A stretch of DNA of 64,000 nt from Engraulis encrasicolus (taxonomy: Eukaryota; Chordata; Actinopteri; Clupeiformes; Engraulidae): assembly GCF_034702125.1 (NCBI RefSeq), contig NC_085876.1, forward strand, positions 62,001 through 126,000, in the 5' to 3' direction. A program made the translations under genes and the position numbers. This document shows positions 47,520 to 58,358 of this stretch, piece after piece (the stretch's first letter is position 1; every line of letters starts with the position of its first letter). Under the pieces are notes generated by a model. It was not told the origin of the DNA and ran no database searches. It saw only the letters and a program-made list of their open reading frames with translations.

Positions 47520-48703
47520 TCATCACGGACGTCTTCAGTAAGTATTCCATCGCCGTCCCCACCCGGGATCAGCGGGCCTCGACGGTCGCCCAGGTCTTGC
47601 TTGTGGAATGGTTCTACCGGTTCGGAATTCCTGGTCGGCTCCACTCCGACCAGGGGCGCTGTTTCGAGGGCACCCTGATTCAGCAGCTTTGCGGGCTGTA
47701 CGGGGTCCAGAAGTCCCGAACCACCCCGTACCACCCGGCCGGGAACGGCCAATGTGAGCGATTTAACCGCACTCTACACAACCTCCTGCGTACCCTACCG
47801 GCCTCTCGGAAGCGCGACTGGGCAACTTGCCTGCCGCACGTAACCTTCTGTTATAATACCACCCCGCATCAAGCGACAGGAGAATCGCCACACTTCCTTA
47901 TGTTCGGCCAAGAGCCACAGCTACCCGTAGACTTCCTCCTGGGCCGAGTTCGGCCACCGGTCCATGGTCGAGTGTGCGACTGGATACAGGAGCATCAGGC
48001 CCGGCTTCAAGTGGCATTTGATGGGGCTCGGGAGCGTTTGGCCGCAGCGGCGGAATATCGCAAGGACAGACACGATGCACGGGTGAAGACTGCTGTTTTA
48101 GAAGTAGGGCAACGGGTATATGTACGCAACCTCGGCGTGCGAGGTCGAAATAAAATCCAAGATGTGTGGAACTCTCAGGTACACATGGTGGTGCGTACCT
48201 CTTCGGAGAGCGGAGCCGTGTACACGATCGCCCCTGTCAACGATCCAACGAAGCTGAAGCACGTCCACCGCAGCATGCTGAAAGGAGTGGTGGGCCCCCT
48301 GGCCCCCGACAACCCCCCGGGGTCGGGCCGACCAGGTGAACCTACCCCTGTCGACTCAGGGGAGCTATCGAGCGAAGAAGATATCCTTCTTGGGGAGCAG
48401 GTGGGCGATGCTGGCTTGGGTGTCCCAGCAGAGCCCCATGCACCCCAGGGTGGCACCTCAGGAGGAAACGAAGGGCAGCGTCGGACTTCGCAGGCTTCCC
48501 ACAGCAGTTCGGCCGCTCAGCTACCCGGTCGTGGCACTAGCAGCAGCGAGGTGCCCCCACGCCGGACTTCCCGGGACAACACTCTAATCCCCATCGGCTG
48601 CCTGGTGGGGCGACTCCAAACTTTTAATGGAATTTTGGATCTGGGAGTGGGGGGGAAGGCGTCCCTGCATCGTCGGGCCGACGATTCAACATGTGGGGGG
48701 TAG
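47505..48703 (+). pseudogene. Gypsy element A integrase core and C-terminus (shifted frame)
   Basis: Continues integrase in another frame after the G-run. It contains LVITDVFSKY, HSDQG (second catalytic Asp, codon at 47648), TPYHPAGNGQCERFNRTL (catalytic Glu, codon at 47756) and the GPY/F-like C-terminal region. It ends with a proline/serine-rich tail and the usual RRTSRDN-type end. TAG at 48701-48703 lies 5 bp before the 3' LTR; no env-like frame is present. Confidence 0.88.
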
Positions 48704-48708
48704 ATGAA
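48690..48708 (+). promoter_or_regulatory. Polypurine tract of Gypsy element A
   Basis: TGTGGGGGGTAGATGAA abuts the LTR start. The gag-only element has a comparable CTGGGGCGAA at 50791-50800, and both are preceded by CGATTCAA, which supports common descent of the two 3' ends. Confidence 0.6.
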
Positions 48709-50050
48709 TGTAACAGGTTGGACTAGGTCCCCTGTTAGTGTGCATGTTGTAATTGAAAACAGCTGCCCGTGTGGGCGAGGGTGGAGCCCTTCCGGTTAGT
48801 ATAAATTGCCTACTATGTTGTCTGTTAGCCAGGTGTGGCTAACCTCAGTACCGGTTGGCGCTTGGGGAAGCCCTGTACGCTGGGTGAAGTAGGTGATGTT
48901 GGCGTGTTGGGTGTTGGACCCACACTGGAGCGCGTAGAGCGCAGCTGAAATGCGGACGCCAGGTTGCCGCATGTAGCCTAACCGGCTCGAAGGTAAGCCC
49001 TTCTGTGTGCACCTGGCGATAGCCAATTATGTTTGTACTGTGGCTAACGAGATGTTGTTTCACTGCAGCATTGCATGGTGAAGCAAGGGTCAACCGTAGA
49101 CTTCCAAGCTCGGTCCAGTGCTTCCCAATTGCAACTGAAGGTAATTTCTAATTAACCGTCACTCTGTGCCTGTGGCTTTCATGCCACACCTTGCTCATTG
49201 ATAATGGCATTTCCCTGGCATTAACCCAGTCTGTCTTGTGCTTTCTAGGTTGAGCACATTATTGTCAATTGGCTGGGGTGGGGGGACGCCGCCGTCTTTT
49301 CCCGGTGTTTGTGTTTGTTATTTTGCCTTTTACCACCACGAGCTCTTTTAGTAGTGCAGGTTGTTGTTCCTTTGCGCAGGTGCGCGACGCTTTCGTCTTT
49401 CAGCCATACGGTCTGACACGGTCAGCTCCAGTCACCCACCCCTTAGACAAGGGATGAGTGATTGGGGACTGGCCGGTTGAGATTTGTAGCAGTATCGTGT
49501 AAACTTATTGGTGAGGTGTAGATCCCCTGAGTGGTATAGTAAACTCTCTGCCAAGAGGCCTGATTTGATAAACATAGGCTACCTCTTCACTGCGAATCAT
49601 TTCAGTGTGCTGTGACTTATTTTGTTTATTTTGATTATGTTTTGTGTGTACAGTTTTGATTGATTGCAGTGTTATTTTGCATTCGCAGTGCAGTGTGTAG
49701 TTAACACACTCAGTAAATTACCTGTACTAGGCCTACTCAGTGCTCTCGCACTTAAGCCGTCACCGTTTCACGATATGTACCTGTATTGACTTCAGTAGAG
49801 TTAAGACTCTGTGTATATGGACTCAAGTGAACTGCCTGCTCATTTTGAAAACGAATAAGACTGAAAGCAGAAGAAAATAAAAACTATTGTATGTGCAACA
49901 GCTGTGTCATCCTTGTCATCTAGAACCTGTCGGGGAAAAAATGTATTTTTAACATCTGGGTTGTCTCACCCTTAACGAGACTGGCGTAGTCACCTTTTAA
50001 AACCTAATTGCTTAAAAGTTAGTAATCCTACCAACCTCCACTCTGCTACA
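48709..50050 (+). mobile_element. LTR shared by Gypsy element A (3') and gag-only element B (5')
   Basis: 1342 bp, TGTAACAGG...GCTACA. TATAAAT lies at 48800-48806 and AATAAA at 49876-49881, so transcription would give an unusually long R region of about 1 kb. Two GT...AG segments (48993-49068 and 49141-49248) look like mini-introns. It differs from the LTR at 50801-53568 at only about half a dozen positions. Confidence 0.92.
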
Positions 50051-50053
50051 TTT

Positions 50054-50071
50054 TGGCGTAGTCGGCAGGAT
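50054..50071 (+). promoter_or_regulatory. Primer binding site of element B, tRNA-Ser
   Basis: TGGCGTAGTCGGCAGGAT, 18 nt complementary to the tRNA-Ser 3' end, 3 bp after the LTR. The ATG of the gag-like frame (50070) overlaps its last two bases. Confidence 0.85.
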
Positions 50072-50669
50072 GACCTGTGAGGCACAGCTGTTGGTTAGAG
50101 CTCGTGGTTTTCTTTTTTTTCTTTTTGTTGTTTTACTGGGGAAAGACGGCGGCTGCCCCCTCGGCGGGCGACACCGCGGCGGGCACCCAGGGCCCAAAAT
50201 GATTGAACTGGCGGAGCTACAGGAGATGGCAGCGCGGAACCAGCGGCAGCTGGACCTGCTGAGCCAATGGGTCGACGCGCAGCCAGAGTCTCCACGGTCG
50301 CCGCTCACGTGCTGGAGGTGCCATCAGCCAGGGCACCTGGAGCGAGAGTGCGACTGGCCACGGGTTGTTGCGCGGCCCCGGTCTCCACGGCCACCAATCA
50401 AGTGCTGGAGGTGCCACCAGCCAGGGCACCTGGCACGGGAGTGTGATGGGCCACGGGTCTCTCGTCGTGTGCGAACCCCGCCGACAGTCCAATCGGAGAG
50501 TGAGCAGCGCCGGGGCACCCCCCAGCACCAGCCAGGACCAGGCTGGATAGCCACACCTCGGGCGGAGGCCGGCCGCTCTCTGGGGACTCAACCATGGCCA
50601 CTCCATCGCCATCCGGCGTTTTATTGTTTTGTGTGTGTATATGTGCCGTGGTGGTTATGTTGTTGTTGA
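50070..50669 (+). CDS. Element B gag-like protein with two CCHC knuckles
   Basis: The only coding capacity in a 750-bp internal region. The 199-residue frame has a hydrophobic stretch after the start (FLFFLFVVLL), a predicted helix (ELAELQEMAARNQRQLDLLS) and two nearly identical zinc knuckles, CWRCHQPGHLERECD and CWRCHQPGHLARECD, about 27 residues apart. Zinc knuckles of this type bind RNA in Gypsy gag proteins. Protease, polymerase and integrase are absent, so it must depend on a helper. The capsid part is also missing. Whether the frame is translated is uncertain; the knuckle duplication looks selected or recently copied. Confidence 0.7.
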   Translation: MTCEAQLLVRARGFLFFLFVVLLGKDGGCPLGGRHRGGHPGPKMIELAELQEMAARNQRQLDLLSQWVDAQPESPRSPLTCWRCHQPGHLERECDWPRVVARPRSPRPPIKCWRCHQPGHLARECDGPRVSRRVRTPPTVQSESEQRRGTPQHQPGPGWIATPRAEAGRSLGTQPWPLHRHPAFYCFVCVYVPWWLCCC

Positions 50670-50800
50670 TAAGTGTGTTGGGTATGTGTTAGGTGTGCGC
50701 GCGGGTGTGTGCGTGTGTGTGCGTGTGTGTGTGTCTATCCCCATCATAGGGTGAGCTACAGTGCGGCACCGGGACGGTACCGATTCAAAGCTGGGGCGAA

Positions 50801-53568
50801 TGTAACAGGTTGGACTAGGTCCCCTGTTAGTGTGCATGTTGTAATTGAAAACAGCTGCCCGTGTGGGCGAGGGTGGAGCCCTTCCGGTTAGTATAAATTG
50901 CCTACTATGTTGTCTGTTAGCCAGGTGTGGCTAACCTCAGTACCGGTTGGCGCTTGGGGAAGCCCTGTACGCTGGGTGAAGTAGGTGATGTTGGCGTGTT
51001 GGGTGTTGGACCCACACTGGAGCGCGTAGAGCGCAGCTGAAATGCGGACGCCAGGTTGCCGCATGTAGCCTAACCGGCTCGAAGGTAAGCCCTTCTGTGT
51101 GCACCTGGCGATAGCCAATTATGTTTGTACTGTGGCTAACGAGATGTTGTTTCACTGCAGCATTGCATGGTGAAGCAAGGGTCAACCGTAGACTTCCAAG
51201 CTCGGTCCAGTGCTTCCCAATTGCAACTGAAGGTAATTTCTAATTAACCGTCACTCTGTGCCTGTGGCTTTCATGCCACACCTTGCTCATTGATAATGGC
51301 ATTTCCCTGGCATTAACCCAGTCTGTCTTGTGCTTTCTAGGTTGAGCACATTATTGTCAATTGGCTGGGGTGGGGGACGCCGCCGTCTTTTCCCGGTGTT
51401 TGTGTTTGTTATTTTGCCTTTTACCACCACAAGCTCTTTTAGTAGTGGCAGGTTGTTGTTCCTTTGCGCAGGTGCGCGACGCTTTCGTCTTTCAGCCATA
51501 CGGTCTGACACGGTCAGCTCCAGTCACCCACCCCTTAGACAAGGGATGAGTGATTGGGGACTGGCCGGTTGAGATTTGTAGCAGTATCGTGTAAACTTAT
51601 TGGTGAGGTGTAGATCCCCTGAGTGGTATAGTAAACTCTCTGCCAAGAGGCCTGATTTGATAAACATAGGCTACCTCTTCACTGCGAATCATTTCAGTGT
51701 GCTGTGACTTATTTTGTTTATTTTGATTATGTTTTGTGTGTACAGTTTTGATTGATTGCAGTGTTATTTTGCATTCGCAGTGCAGTGTGTAGTTAACACA
51801 CTCAGTAAATTACCTGTACTAGGCCTACTCAGTGCTCTCGCACTTAAGCCGTCACCGTTTCACGATATGTACCTGTATTGACTTCAGTAGAGTTAAGACT
51901 CTGTGTATATGGACTCAAGTGAACTGCCTGCTCATTTTGAAAACGAATAAGACTGAAAGCAGAAGAAAATAAAAACTATTGTACAAAGCGGATTCCAAAA
52001 AAGTTGGGACGCTTTGTATTTTGTGAATAAAATCAAAATTGTGGCATTTTCAAAACATTCAATATGTTAATAAGGTAGAACATCATATACAGATAACATA
52101 TCAGTTGTTGAAGTCAAACAGAATTATTGTTTTGAGGTAATTATGTGATCATTTAAATTTTCACCCTTGCAACAAATCCCAAAAAAGTTGGGACAGGGCC
52201 AATACAATGTTTTTTATATTGGATAAGACTAAACACAACACAAGGGATGAGACCGAACAGTTAAATACTTTGACTAATGGCATAATATTGTCCAAAAATT
52301 AAATATTTTTTATGTGCGAGACATGATTTCAGCAGCTCAACTGATAGGTGTGTTCTTCAACTTGTTTACCTTTTTGTTATGCTTAATATCTGGCATATCC
52401 TGACTGCAAGAAAACAATTTTGTGACCTGTTTACTCTTATGATGGAACCACACTGTTGGAACATAGAAGAGATTGAAATTTGCCACCGTTATGGGGCAAT
52501 ATCTAAAGGCGGTGCTCCAAAATATAATGCCTTGGTAGCTATGTATGCTGTTTAAAGTCTGTATATATCATTCAACATTAATTTTAATGCTCTACATGAG
52601 CAAGAAGACCACAACCAAGGTACCTCTGCACCCCCTTACCATCATATATGCTCTCTTTCAGACTGACCACTAAATCAAGCTGAAGTATCCATTTTCTATA
52701 TAACCTGGAGGGTGCATGACTCCAAGATTTTAAAAAAGGATGAAATATTTTCCATTCTGTAATCAGAGGACAGTTTCACATGTCTCCTAGGTCCATCTAG
52801 AATAAACTTTTCCGCATGCAACACTGTTTAATGTCTGCATCATGTGCATTAATCAAGTGTTGTGTTTATGGTCATTTTTTCGAAAGCTGTCATTGTTGGA
52901 GTGTCATAGTTTGCTTATTGACGACGAGTATGCCATGATCTCATAACTCATGTAATGATTACACAGAACTCTATATTGTGGAAATAGGCATTATATGCCT
53001 GCAATTTGGATAATTCAATCTTTCTGTGTAATAGCTAAGTAATTAGCCCCTCAAAATCTTTGCTTCTGAGTGCCACAGCCTCTCTGTGATGGTATTTTAT
53101 TTGTGCATTCATATTGGCAGTCAATATAGTTCCTTTTAAAATATTCTTCCTTGTGTTATTTTTAGAATTATCCAACTATTATAACATGTTTTGGCCCTGT
53201 CCCAACTTTTTGGAGATTTGTTGCATGGGTCAAATGTTAAATGATAACATAATTACCTCAAACCAATAATTCTGCTCGACTTAAACAACTGATATCTTGT
53301 CTGTACATAATGCTCTACCTTATTAACATATTGGATGCTTTGAAAATGCCAGCATTTTTATTTTATTTACAACATACAAAGTGTCCCAACTTTTTCGGAA
53401 TCCGCTTGTATGTGCAACAGCTGTGTCATCCTTGTCATCTAGAACCTGTCGGGGAAAATTGTATTTTTAACATCTGGGTTGTCTCACCCTTAACGAGACT
53501 GACGTAGTCACCTTTTAAAACCTAATTGCTTAAAAGTTAGTAATCCTACCAACCTCCACTCTGCTACA
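50801..53568 (+). mobile_element. 3' LTR of element B, interrupted by a DNA transposon
   Basis: Same LTR as 48709-50050 (50801-51983 and 53411-53568), with TATAAAT at 50892. The 1.4-kb IR/DR element at 51984-53408 sits in the region just after the AATAAA. Confidence 0.93.
51984..53408. mobile_element. IR/DR-type Tc1/mariner-like element, non-coding
   Basis: TA is duplicated at both sides (51982-51983, 53409-53410); the intact LTR copy shows the empty site CTATTGTATGTGC. Terminal inverted repeats are about 220 bp and roughly 85-90 percent alike. Each TIR carries the direct repeat AAAAAGTTGGGAC at its outer and inner edge (51998-52010, 52182-52194, 53199-53211, 53383-53395). This is the IR/DR arrangement known from Sleeping Beauty-type elements. 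No transposase frame lies between. Confidence 0.9.
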
Positions 53569-55020
53569 TAAGGATAGCGTTCCTATCACCCTACAAGCAA
53601 TCAGTGGTTCTGCACAGAACCCTATATTCCTGTGGCAACGTGGTCACATCTAGCCGGTAGAACCGGACAAAGGTGGCGGGGTTGGCCCAACCAACCGCTC
53701 TGCACACCTCTGAAACTGCTGCACCCTTGAAGAGAGGACAAGATGTAGAGACCTGCACTGGTAAAATGAGCCCTAATCTGAGCCGGGGGTTGGCGACCCT
53801 CGGACTCATATGCCAGGGCAATGGTTTGAACCAACCATTTGGAGACCTCTATTTCAAAACTGTGAGCCCTGTAGGGGGCTTGATGAAGCACACAAACAGC
53901 TGCTCAGTGTTCCTAAAAGAGTGAGTCCTGTTCATGTAGATGCGTAAAGCGTGCACAGGGCACAAGTTGTGTTGTCACCTCTCTTCCACGGATCTGAAAG
54001 GTGGTGTGCAAAAGCAGTTTGGAGAGGCCCCTCTTGGAGGGGCTCGACAGGGTCCCCACACATAGCCTCCAGTACAAGAGAGATATCCCAGGGGGGTATC
54101 GTCTGATGTAGCACGGGTCGTAAGTATCTAGTGGATGGGCACTCAGAGTGTTGGAACCGAATCCTACATTGCACGATGAAATCGCTGCAAAGTAGACTTA
54201 AATGGTAAAGCCTTGTCTCCCCCCAATAAGTCTTGTAGGAAGGACAACACCATCAGTACTGAACACTGAAAAGTTGTCTTGTCGCGTTGGTCACACTAGC
54301 GTTGGAAGACAGACCACTTCAGGTTATACAGTGTCAAAGTAGATTGGGCCCTGGCCCCTTGAATTGTCCTGATAACGTTATCCAGAAAACCGGTTAGGTT
54401 CAAATGTTCCCTTGCCAGACCCATAGGGGACCCATAGGGTATGTCATCCTCCTGGTCCGTTGCCAGACTCGAACCTGCAGGAGAGGGGAAAGTAGCAGGA
54501 GGGGCTGAAGCCCCTGAGCCCCGTGGGCTAAGGGGGGACAAACCCTGAGAAATCTTGCCTCCTTGCAGGAGGGGAAAAAGGGAGGCGTCAGGCGAAGGCG
54601 CTCGTGGTGCATTATGCAGGACTTTTGGAGTCTACAAGCGCGCCATGTCTGGTGACAGGGTGCGCTTTCGTGCCAAGCGCAGTGGCCTGCGGTGATGCCC
54701 AAGGGGCTCCAAGGCAGCTGCTCGAGCTGGGGCAGCCACATCAGCCACTAGGGTGGTGGTCAGTACCTGCTGTATGAGATTCTCTGTGGTGGCAGGGAGT
54801 TGGGATAAAGAGTTGTCCACCTTAGGCGGGAGATCGAAGCACTTTGCCAGGGGGGAGTCAGAGTCTGACTCCACTGAAATTCGTTGCCAGCAGTCGACCG
54901 TAGTCAATAGAACAAAGGGACAGAGCAGGCTAGAACTAGTCAAGCTCTCGTAACTCGTGTCGTTCAAGGTACTTGTGACCTCAGTCAGGAGACGTGAGTC
55001 CAAGGAACCGGGTACGCACA
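53569..55020 (-). pseudogene. DIRS element with tyrosine recombinase remnant
   Basis: DIRS elements integrate with a tyrosine recombinase instead of an integrase. On the minus strand, in several frames: LTLYNLKWSVFQRWC-type start (about 54300), PPWDISLVLEAMCGDPVEPL (about 54080), KWLVQTIALAYESEG...PAQIRAHFT (about 53800) and AVSEVCRAVGWANPATFVRF followed by YRLDV with the presumed catalytic Tyr (about 53650). Frameshifts separate these. Further upstream (54632-55000) is a gag-like stretch. The reverse transcriptase and RNase H part was not seen. The right boundary with the gene piece at 55030 is approximate. Confidence 0.75.
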
Positions 55021-55029
55021 AATGTTTGT

Positions 55030-55836
55030 AAAGAACTTTTACTCTGTATTGTTTCAAATCTGCCGTGAGTAGATTCCGTCATTGTGAAGTTTCTTGATGC
55101 CATGGGGAGGACACTGTACATTTCATATGTTTGATCTGCAATGTGTGATCTCAGGTTAAAAGAGAGTGTCCACCTACACAAAGCTGAGGCTGTCTCGGTG
55201 ATCACAATGATGCTCTTTTATTGCCTGTGACATTTACCCACTTCATAGCCTGATCAGAATCTGGCTGAACTTGTGAGCTGATCTCTTGACCACAAAGTGG
55301 CCTTTTTGGAATTCAGACAAAATGGTTCTGGAAGCTGACTCATCAAGTACATACACTGGACCCCATTGTGCATAATTAAGATGGCCATACCGCTTAAAGT
55401 AGGGCAACATTAGGCTGAAAGAGTGAAAATTCAGATCCCAGGTAGCTTCACGTTGTTCTCTTGTGTATTGCAGCAGAACAGTAACCATATCCATATACTG
55501 CCACCAGTTCACATCATCAGATTGACTCTCAGCAATATCATGCAGAAGATTTCTGTCCTTTTCCTGATACTGGAATGAAATCAGTTCACTAATTGTCTGA
55601 GGATCATCACCATTAGCCATCCTAGCAAGACAGGTAGAGAAGACTTGGCATGAGAAGACCCTAAAGGGATGCCATGGCTTTGTTGGATGCCTTTCCTGCC
55701 AGAATAAGTTCAACAGGGCCTTATCCAAGCAATCCACCATCCATACATTGGTCAGTCCAGATCCATTCATATGTTCTCCTATGGCCTTAAGGAAGTTCAT
55801 TGACAAGTTAAGTCCTCCTAGGCGAGGTATTCATCT
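55030..55836 (-). pseudogene. N-terminal/middle part of the same PIN/FEN-like family
   Basis: Minus-strand blocks in family order: RLGGLNLSMNFLKAIGEHMN with GSGL, WWQYMDMVTVLLQYTREQRE, LMLPYFKRYGHLNYAQWGPV, EFQKGHFVVKRSAHKFSQ, then in shifted frames DSDQAMKWVNVTG and TASALCRWTLSFNLRSHIAD. At least two one-base frameshifts (near 55263 and 55205) break it. A CAACAG acceptor candidate lies just before the start. It complements the exon at 37715-38836, which holds the C-terminal half, on the same strand and in the right order. Whether they were one gene or two copies cannot be settled here. Role unknown. Confidence 0.7.
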
Positions 55837-56309
55837 GTTGTTCTATTCTGAAATTGTCCACTTTAACTCTTTAAGTCTGCAGTACAATGCTTTTTTCAAC
55901 TGTGATAACTGTATGTTCCTGTCCAAAATGTTAAGATACGACAATGCATTTGTATTCAAAGTATCAAAATGTGTGCAAAACGTGTGCAGTAGCGAGGACT
56001 ATTGGCAAATACCCCGCAGCAGTCTGTTGTTCCTTTGATGACAGTGACTGATTGGACACTGACCAAGAAGTCTTCATGTCTAAGTTTTGACAGTGCAAGA
56101 AGAAAGGTAGATCCGTAGCCTTTGCTTGTCTAGCATTGTCTTTGCATTGTCTAGCACCATATAAACACGCATAGGCTACAAATATCTTATGAGAAAAGCT
56201 AAATATTTAAAACGTTTAGGCTAACACCTAGCCTACAATATTAGCATTATTAGCATTCTAGAAGCTATTTTATACTTTTTAAAATCCTCTATAGTAGATA
56301 CATTCATCA

Positions 56310-56535
56310 AGAAACATTAATGGGACACAAAATGTTAGAAAATAGCATTTATTTCCAAGTACAGCAATACTTGGTAAAAATGCTCTGTCAAAAATAGCGT
56401 ATTTTGGCAGCCATTTTGTTTTTCAAATTTAACTGTCAAAACCTCAAAATCCAGCTTGGGAACCGGCCTAGTTGAATTCAGCACACTTAAATTATGTTAA
56501 GTAAATAGGTTCCCAACTTTTACTGCTTCTAACAT
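56310..56535 (-). repeat. Right inverted end paired with 40700-40930
   Basis: Inverted counterpart of 40700-40930, including GGTTCCCAACTTTTACTGCT and GGCAGCCATTTTGTTTTTC. After removing the DIRS/Gypsy block, the two ends would bracket roughly 2 kb holding the N-terminal gene piece. Confidence 0.75.
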
Positions 56536-56669
56536 TCACAAATATGAAAAATGTGACTAGACTAATATAAATGCAGTCCATTTACCATAGACATACTGTA
56601 GGGCTATATAAGTAAAAGAAGATGATTATAGAGCTCACAAGTACTCAAAACTCTATGGTATTTCTTGTT

Positions 56670-56886
56670 AGTGTTGCCAGATTGGGCGGTTACCCGCCCA
56701 ATTGGGCTACTTGCGATGGCCGTCTGCGGGTAAAAAAAGGGAAAAATCGGGCATTTGGCATTTTTTCTGCTGTTTTATGCCCATAGAAGTCAAAGTAATT
56801 TGTTGAAATTGGGAAGAATTTAGCGCATTTTGGTGGTTTTTGATAACCTTTTGGGCGGGATTTGATCAGACACATCTGGCAACACT
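56670..56886. mobile_element. hAT-like MITE (GTTGCCAGATTGGGC family)
   Basis: AGTGTTGCCAGATTGGGCGG...ATCTGGCAACACT, with CCCGCCCAATTGGGC inside. Relative of 27798-27984. The opposite palindrome arm lacks it. The target duplication is not clean. Confidence 0.7.
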
Positions 56887-57063
56887 AAGTTCCGGTTCCC
56901 TTTGTGTCCGAAAATTAATGGGGACCAGTCTCAAATAAGGTGTGTGTGCAAATGCGTGATTAGCGAACCCCCTCAAACTGACGAGGGTATTAAAAATAGG
57001 CTGTAGGGATGACATGATTGACCATTCTTGTGTCAAACACCAGCATAAACATGATGTTGCTAT

Positions 57064-57234
57064 TGTTATGTCTGTTTGTTGCCTGTTCATGCTGCATATT
57101 CCCGGATGCTGCTTCATAACAATACTCATGCAGGGCATGCTGGGAACGCGGGTTTTAGGGAAATAAATGGCTGCTATGACCAGAGTTGGACATCTCCGTG
57201 TCTAGTGTATTTGATCGTTTTATTGTACATAACA
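57064..57234 (+). mobile_element. 5' LTR of small Gypsy element C
   Basis: 171 bp, TGTTATGTC...ACATAACA, with AAATAAATGG as poly(A) signal. The partner is at 59275-59446 with only two differences. Flanks GCTAT / GTTAT suggest a 5-bp target duplication. Confidence 0.93.
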
Positions 57235-57235
57235 T

Positions 57236-57250
57236 TGGCGACGAGGATGG
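57236..57250 (+). promoter_or_regulatory. Primer binding site of element C, tRNA-Ser (GCT)
   Basis: TGGCGACGAGGATGG is complementary to the recalled 3' end of tRNA-Ser(GCT) over 15 nt. The gag start codon ATG (57247) lies inside it. Confidence 0.75.
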
Positions 57251-58358
57251 AGCTTAACCTACCACCACCACTCAGTTTTTAGCACTGCCTGGCGAACCCC
57301 CGGTGCCTTGGGTTCGTTGGCTTGAAACTTTTGAAAACTATATTGACGCCCTGGGACTTCACGAGGCTAACGACGTTCGAAGACGGGCTCTTCTCATCCA
57401 CTGCCTGGGTACTGAGGGACAACGGATCTTTCGGACATTGGGACAGGCAAAAAAGTATAAAGACGCCACGAAGTTGCTGGAGGCACACTTTGCCGCTCCA
57501 CAGACTGTAATCCTTCGTCGGATCGTGTTTCGTCAGCGCAAGCAAAATGTCGGTGAGTCGATTCAACACTATGTAGCCGACCTGCGCGGCTTAGCCTCCC
57601 TCTGTAAATTCGGCTCCATGGAGGATGAAATGATATGAGACCAGCTCGCAGAACACGCCAGCCATTCTAAGATAAGAGAGAAGTTGATTATGTCACCGGA
57701 CGACTTGACTTTAACGAAAGCCTTAGAGATTGCCTTGCAAATCGAGATGGCCACCGAGCTAGCCACGAAATTGTCTTCCCGCGCTTCTGCGCTGCCCGCG
57801 TTGACTCAACACGTAGAGGAGCCCGAACGCTCGCCAAGCCCCACGCCCTCGGAGGAGGCAGAGGGGATACACTTCACTGCACGTCCGCAGTTCCAGTCAC
57901 GCCGCAGTTGTGGCGATTGTGGCTCTTCTTCACACTCCAGCAGGGCGCCAGCGTGCCCGGCCAGGGGACAGGTGTGTAAAAAGTGTGGGAAGAGCAACCA
58001 CTTTGCCCGAGTCTGCCGTTCTGCACCGGCCACGACCCGACCACAAAGCTCCCCTCATCTCGGCCCTCGACCTGCATCCTCTTCTGCAGGTCCCGCTGCC
58101 ATACACTCAGTAAGCTCGTGCCCTGCGCCCATACAGTCAGTCGACTCCGTCCGTGTGCCATTCAAGACATGTTCAATTGAATTGGATGGTGTCTGTGTCC
58201 CATTGCTGCTGGATACGGGAGCAGCGGTGTCCCTCCTCAACTTGCCCACAGTACAGCGTTTCCTGCCCCAAATACAGCTACAGGCGCCATCAGCAGTGTT
58301 ACATGAATACGGTAATTCAAGTATTACTCTGGTGGGCTCTTTGACCTGTGCAGTTTGA
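57247..58358 (+). pseudogene. Element C gag and protease
   Basis: Gag (WVRWLETFENYIDALGLHE, FRQRKQNVGESIQHYVADLR), a zinc knuckle CKKCGKSNHFARVC near 57978, and an aspartic protease block PLLLDTGAAVSLL near 58202. Lesions: a frameshift near 57275 soon after the start, TGA at 57636-57638, and TGA at 58356-58358. Gag and protease share one frame, as in other tRNA-Ser Gypsy lineages I know in fish. Confidence 0.85.

Noticed and set aside
43342..48703. Gypsy element A as an endogenous retrovirus
   Set aside because: No envelope frame lies between integrase and the 3' LTR, and pol/gag motifs are Ty3/Gypsy-type.
48796..49093. Short minus-strand frames repeated at 50888-51185
   Set aside because: Identical because they lie in the two LTR copies; antisense to the LTR with no motif.
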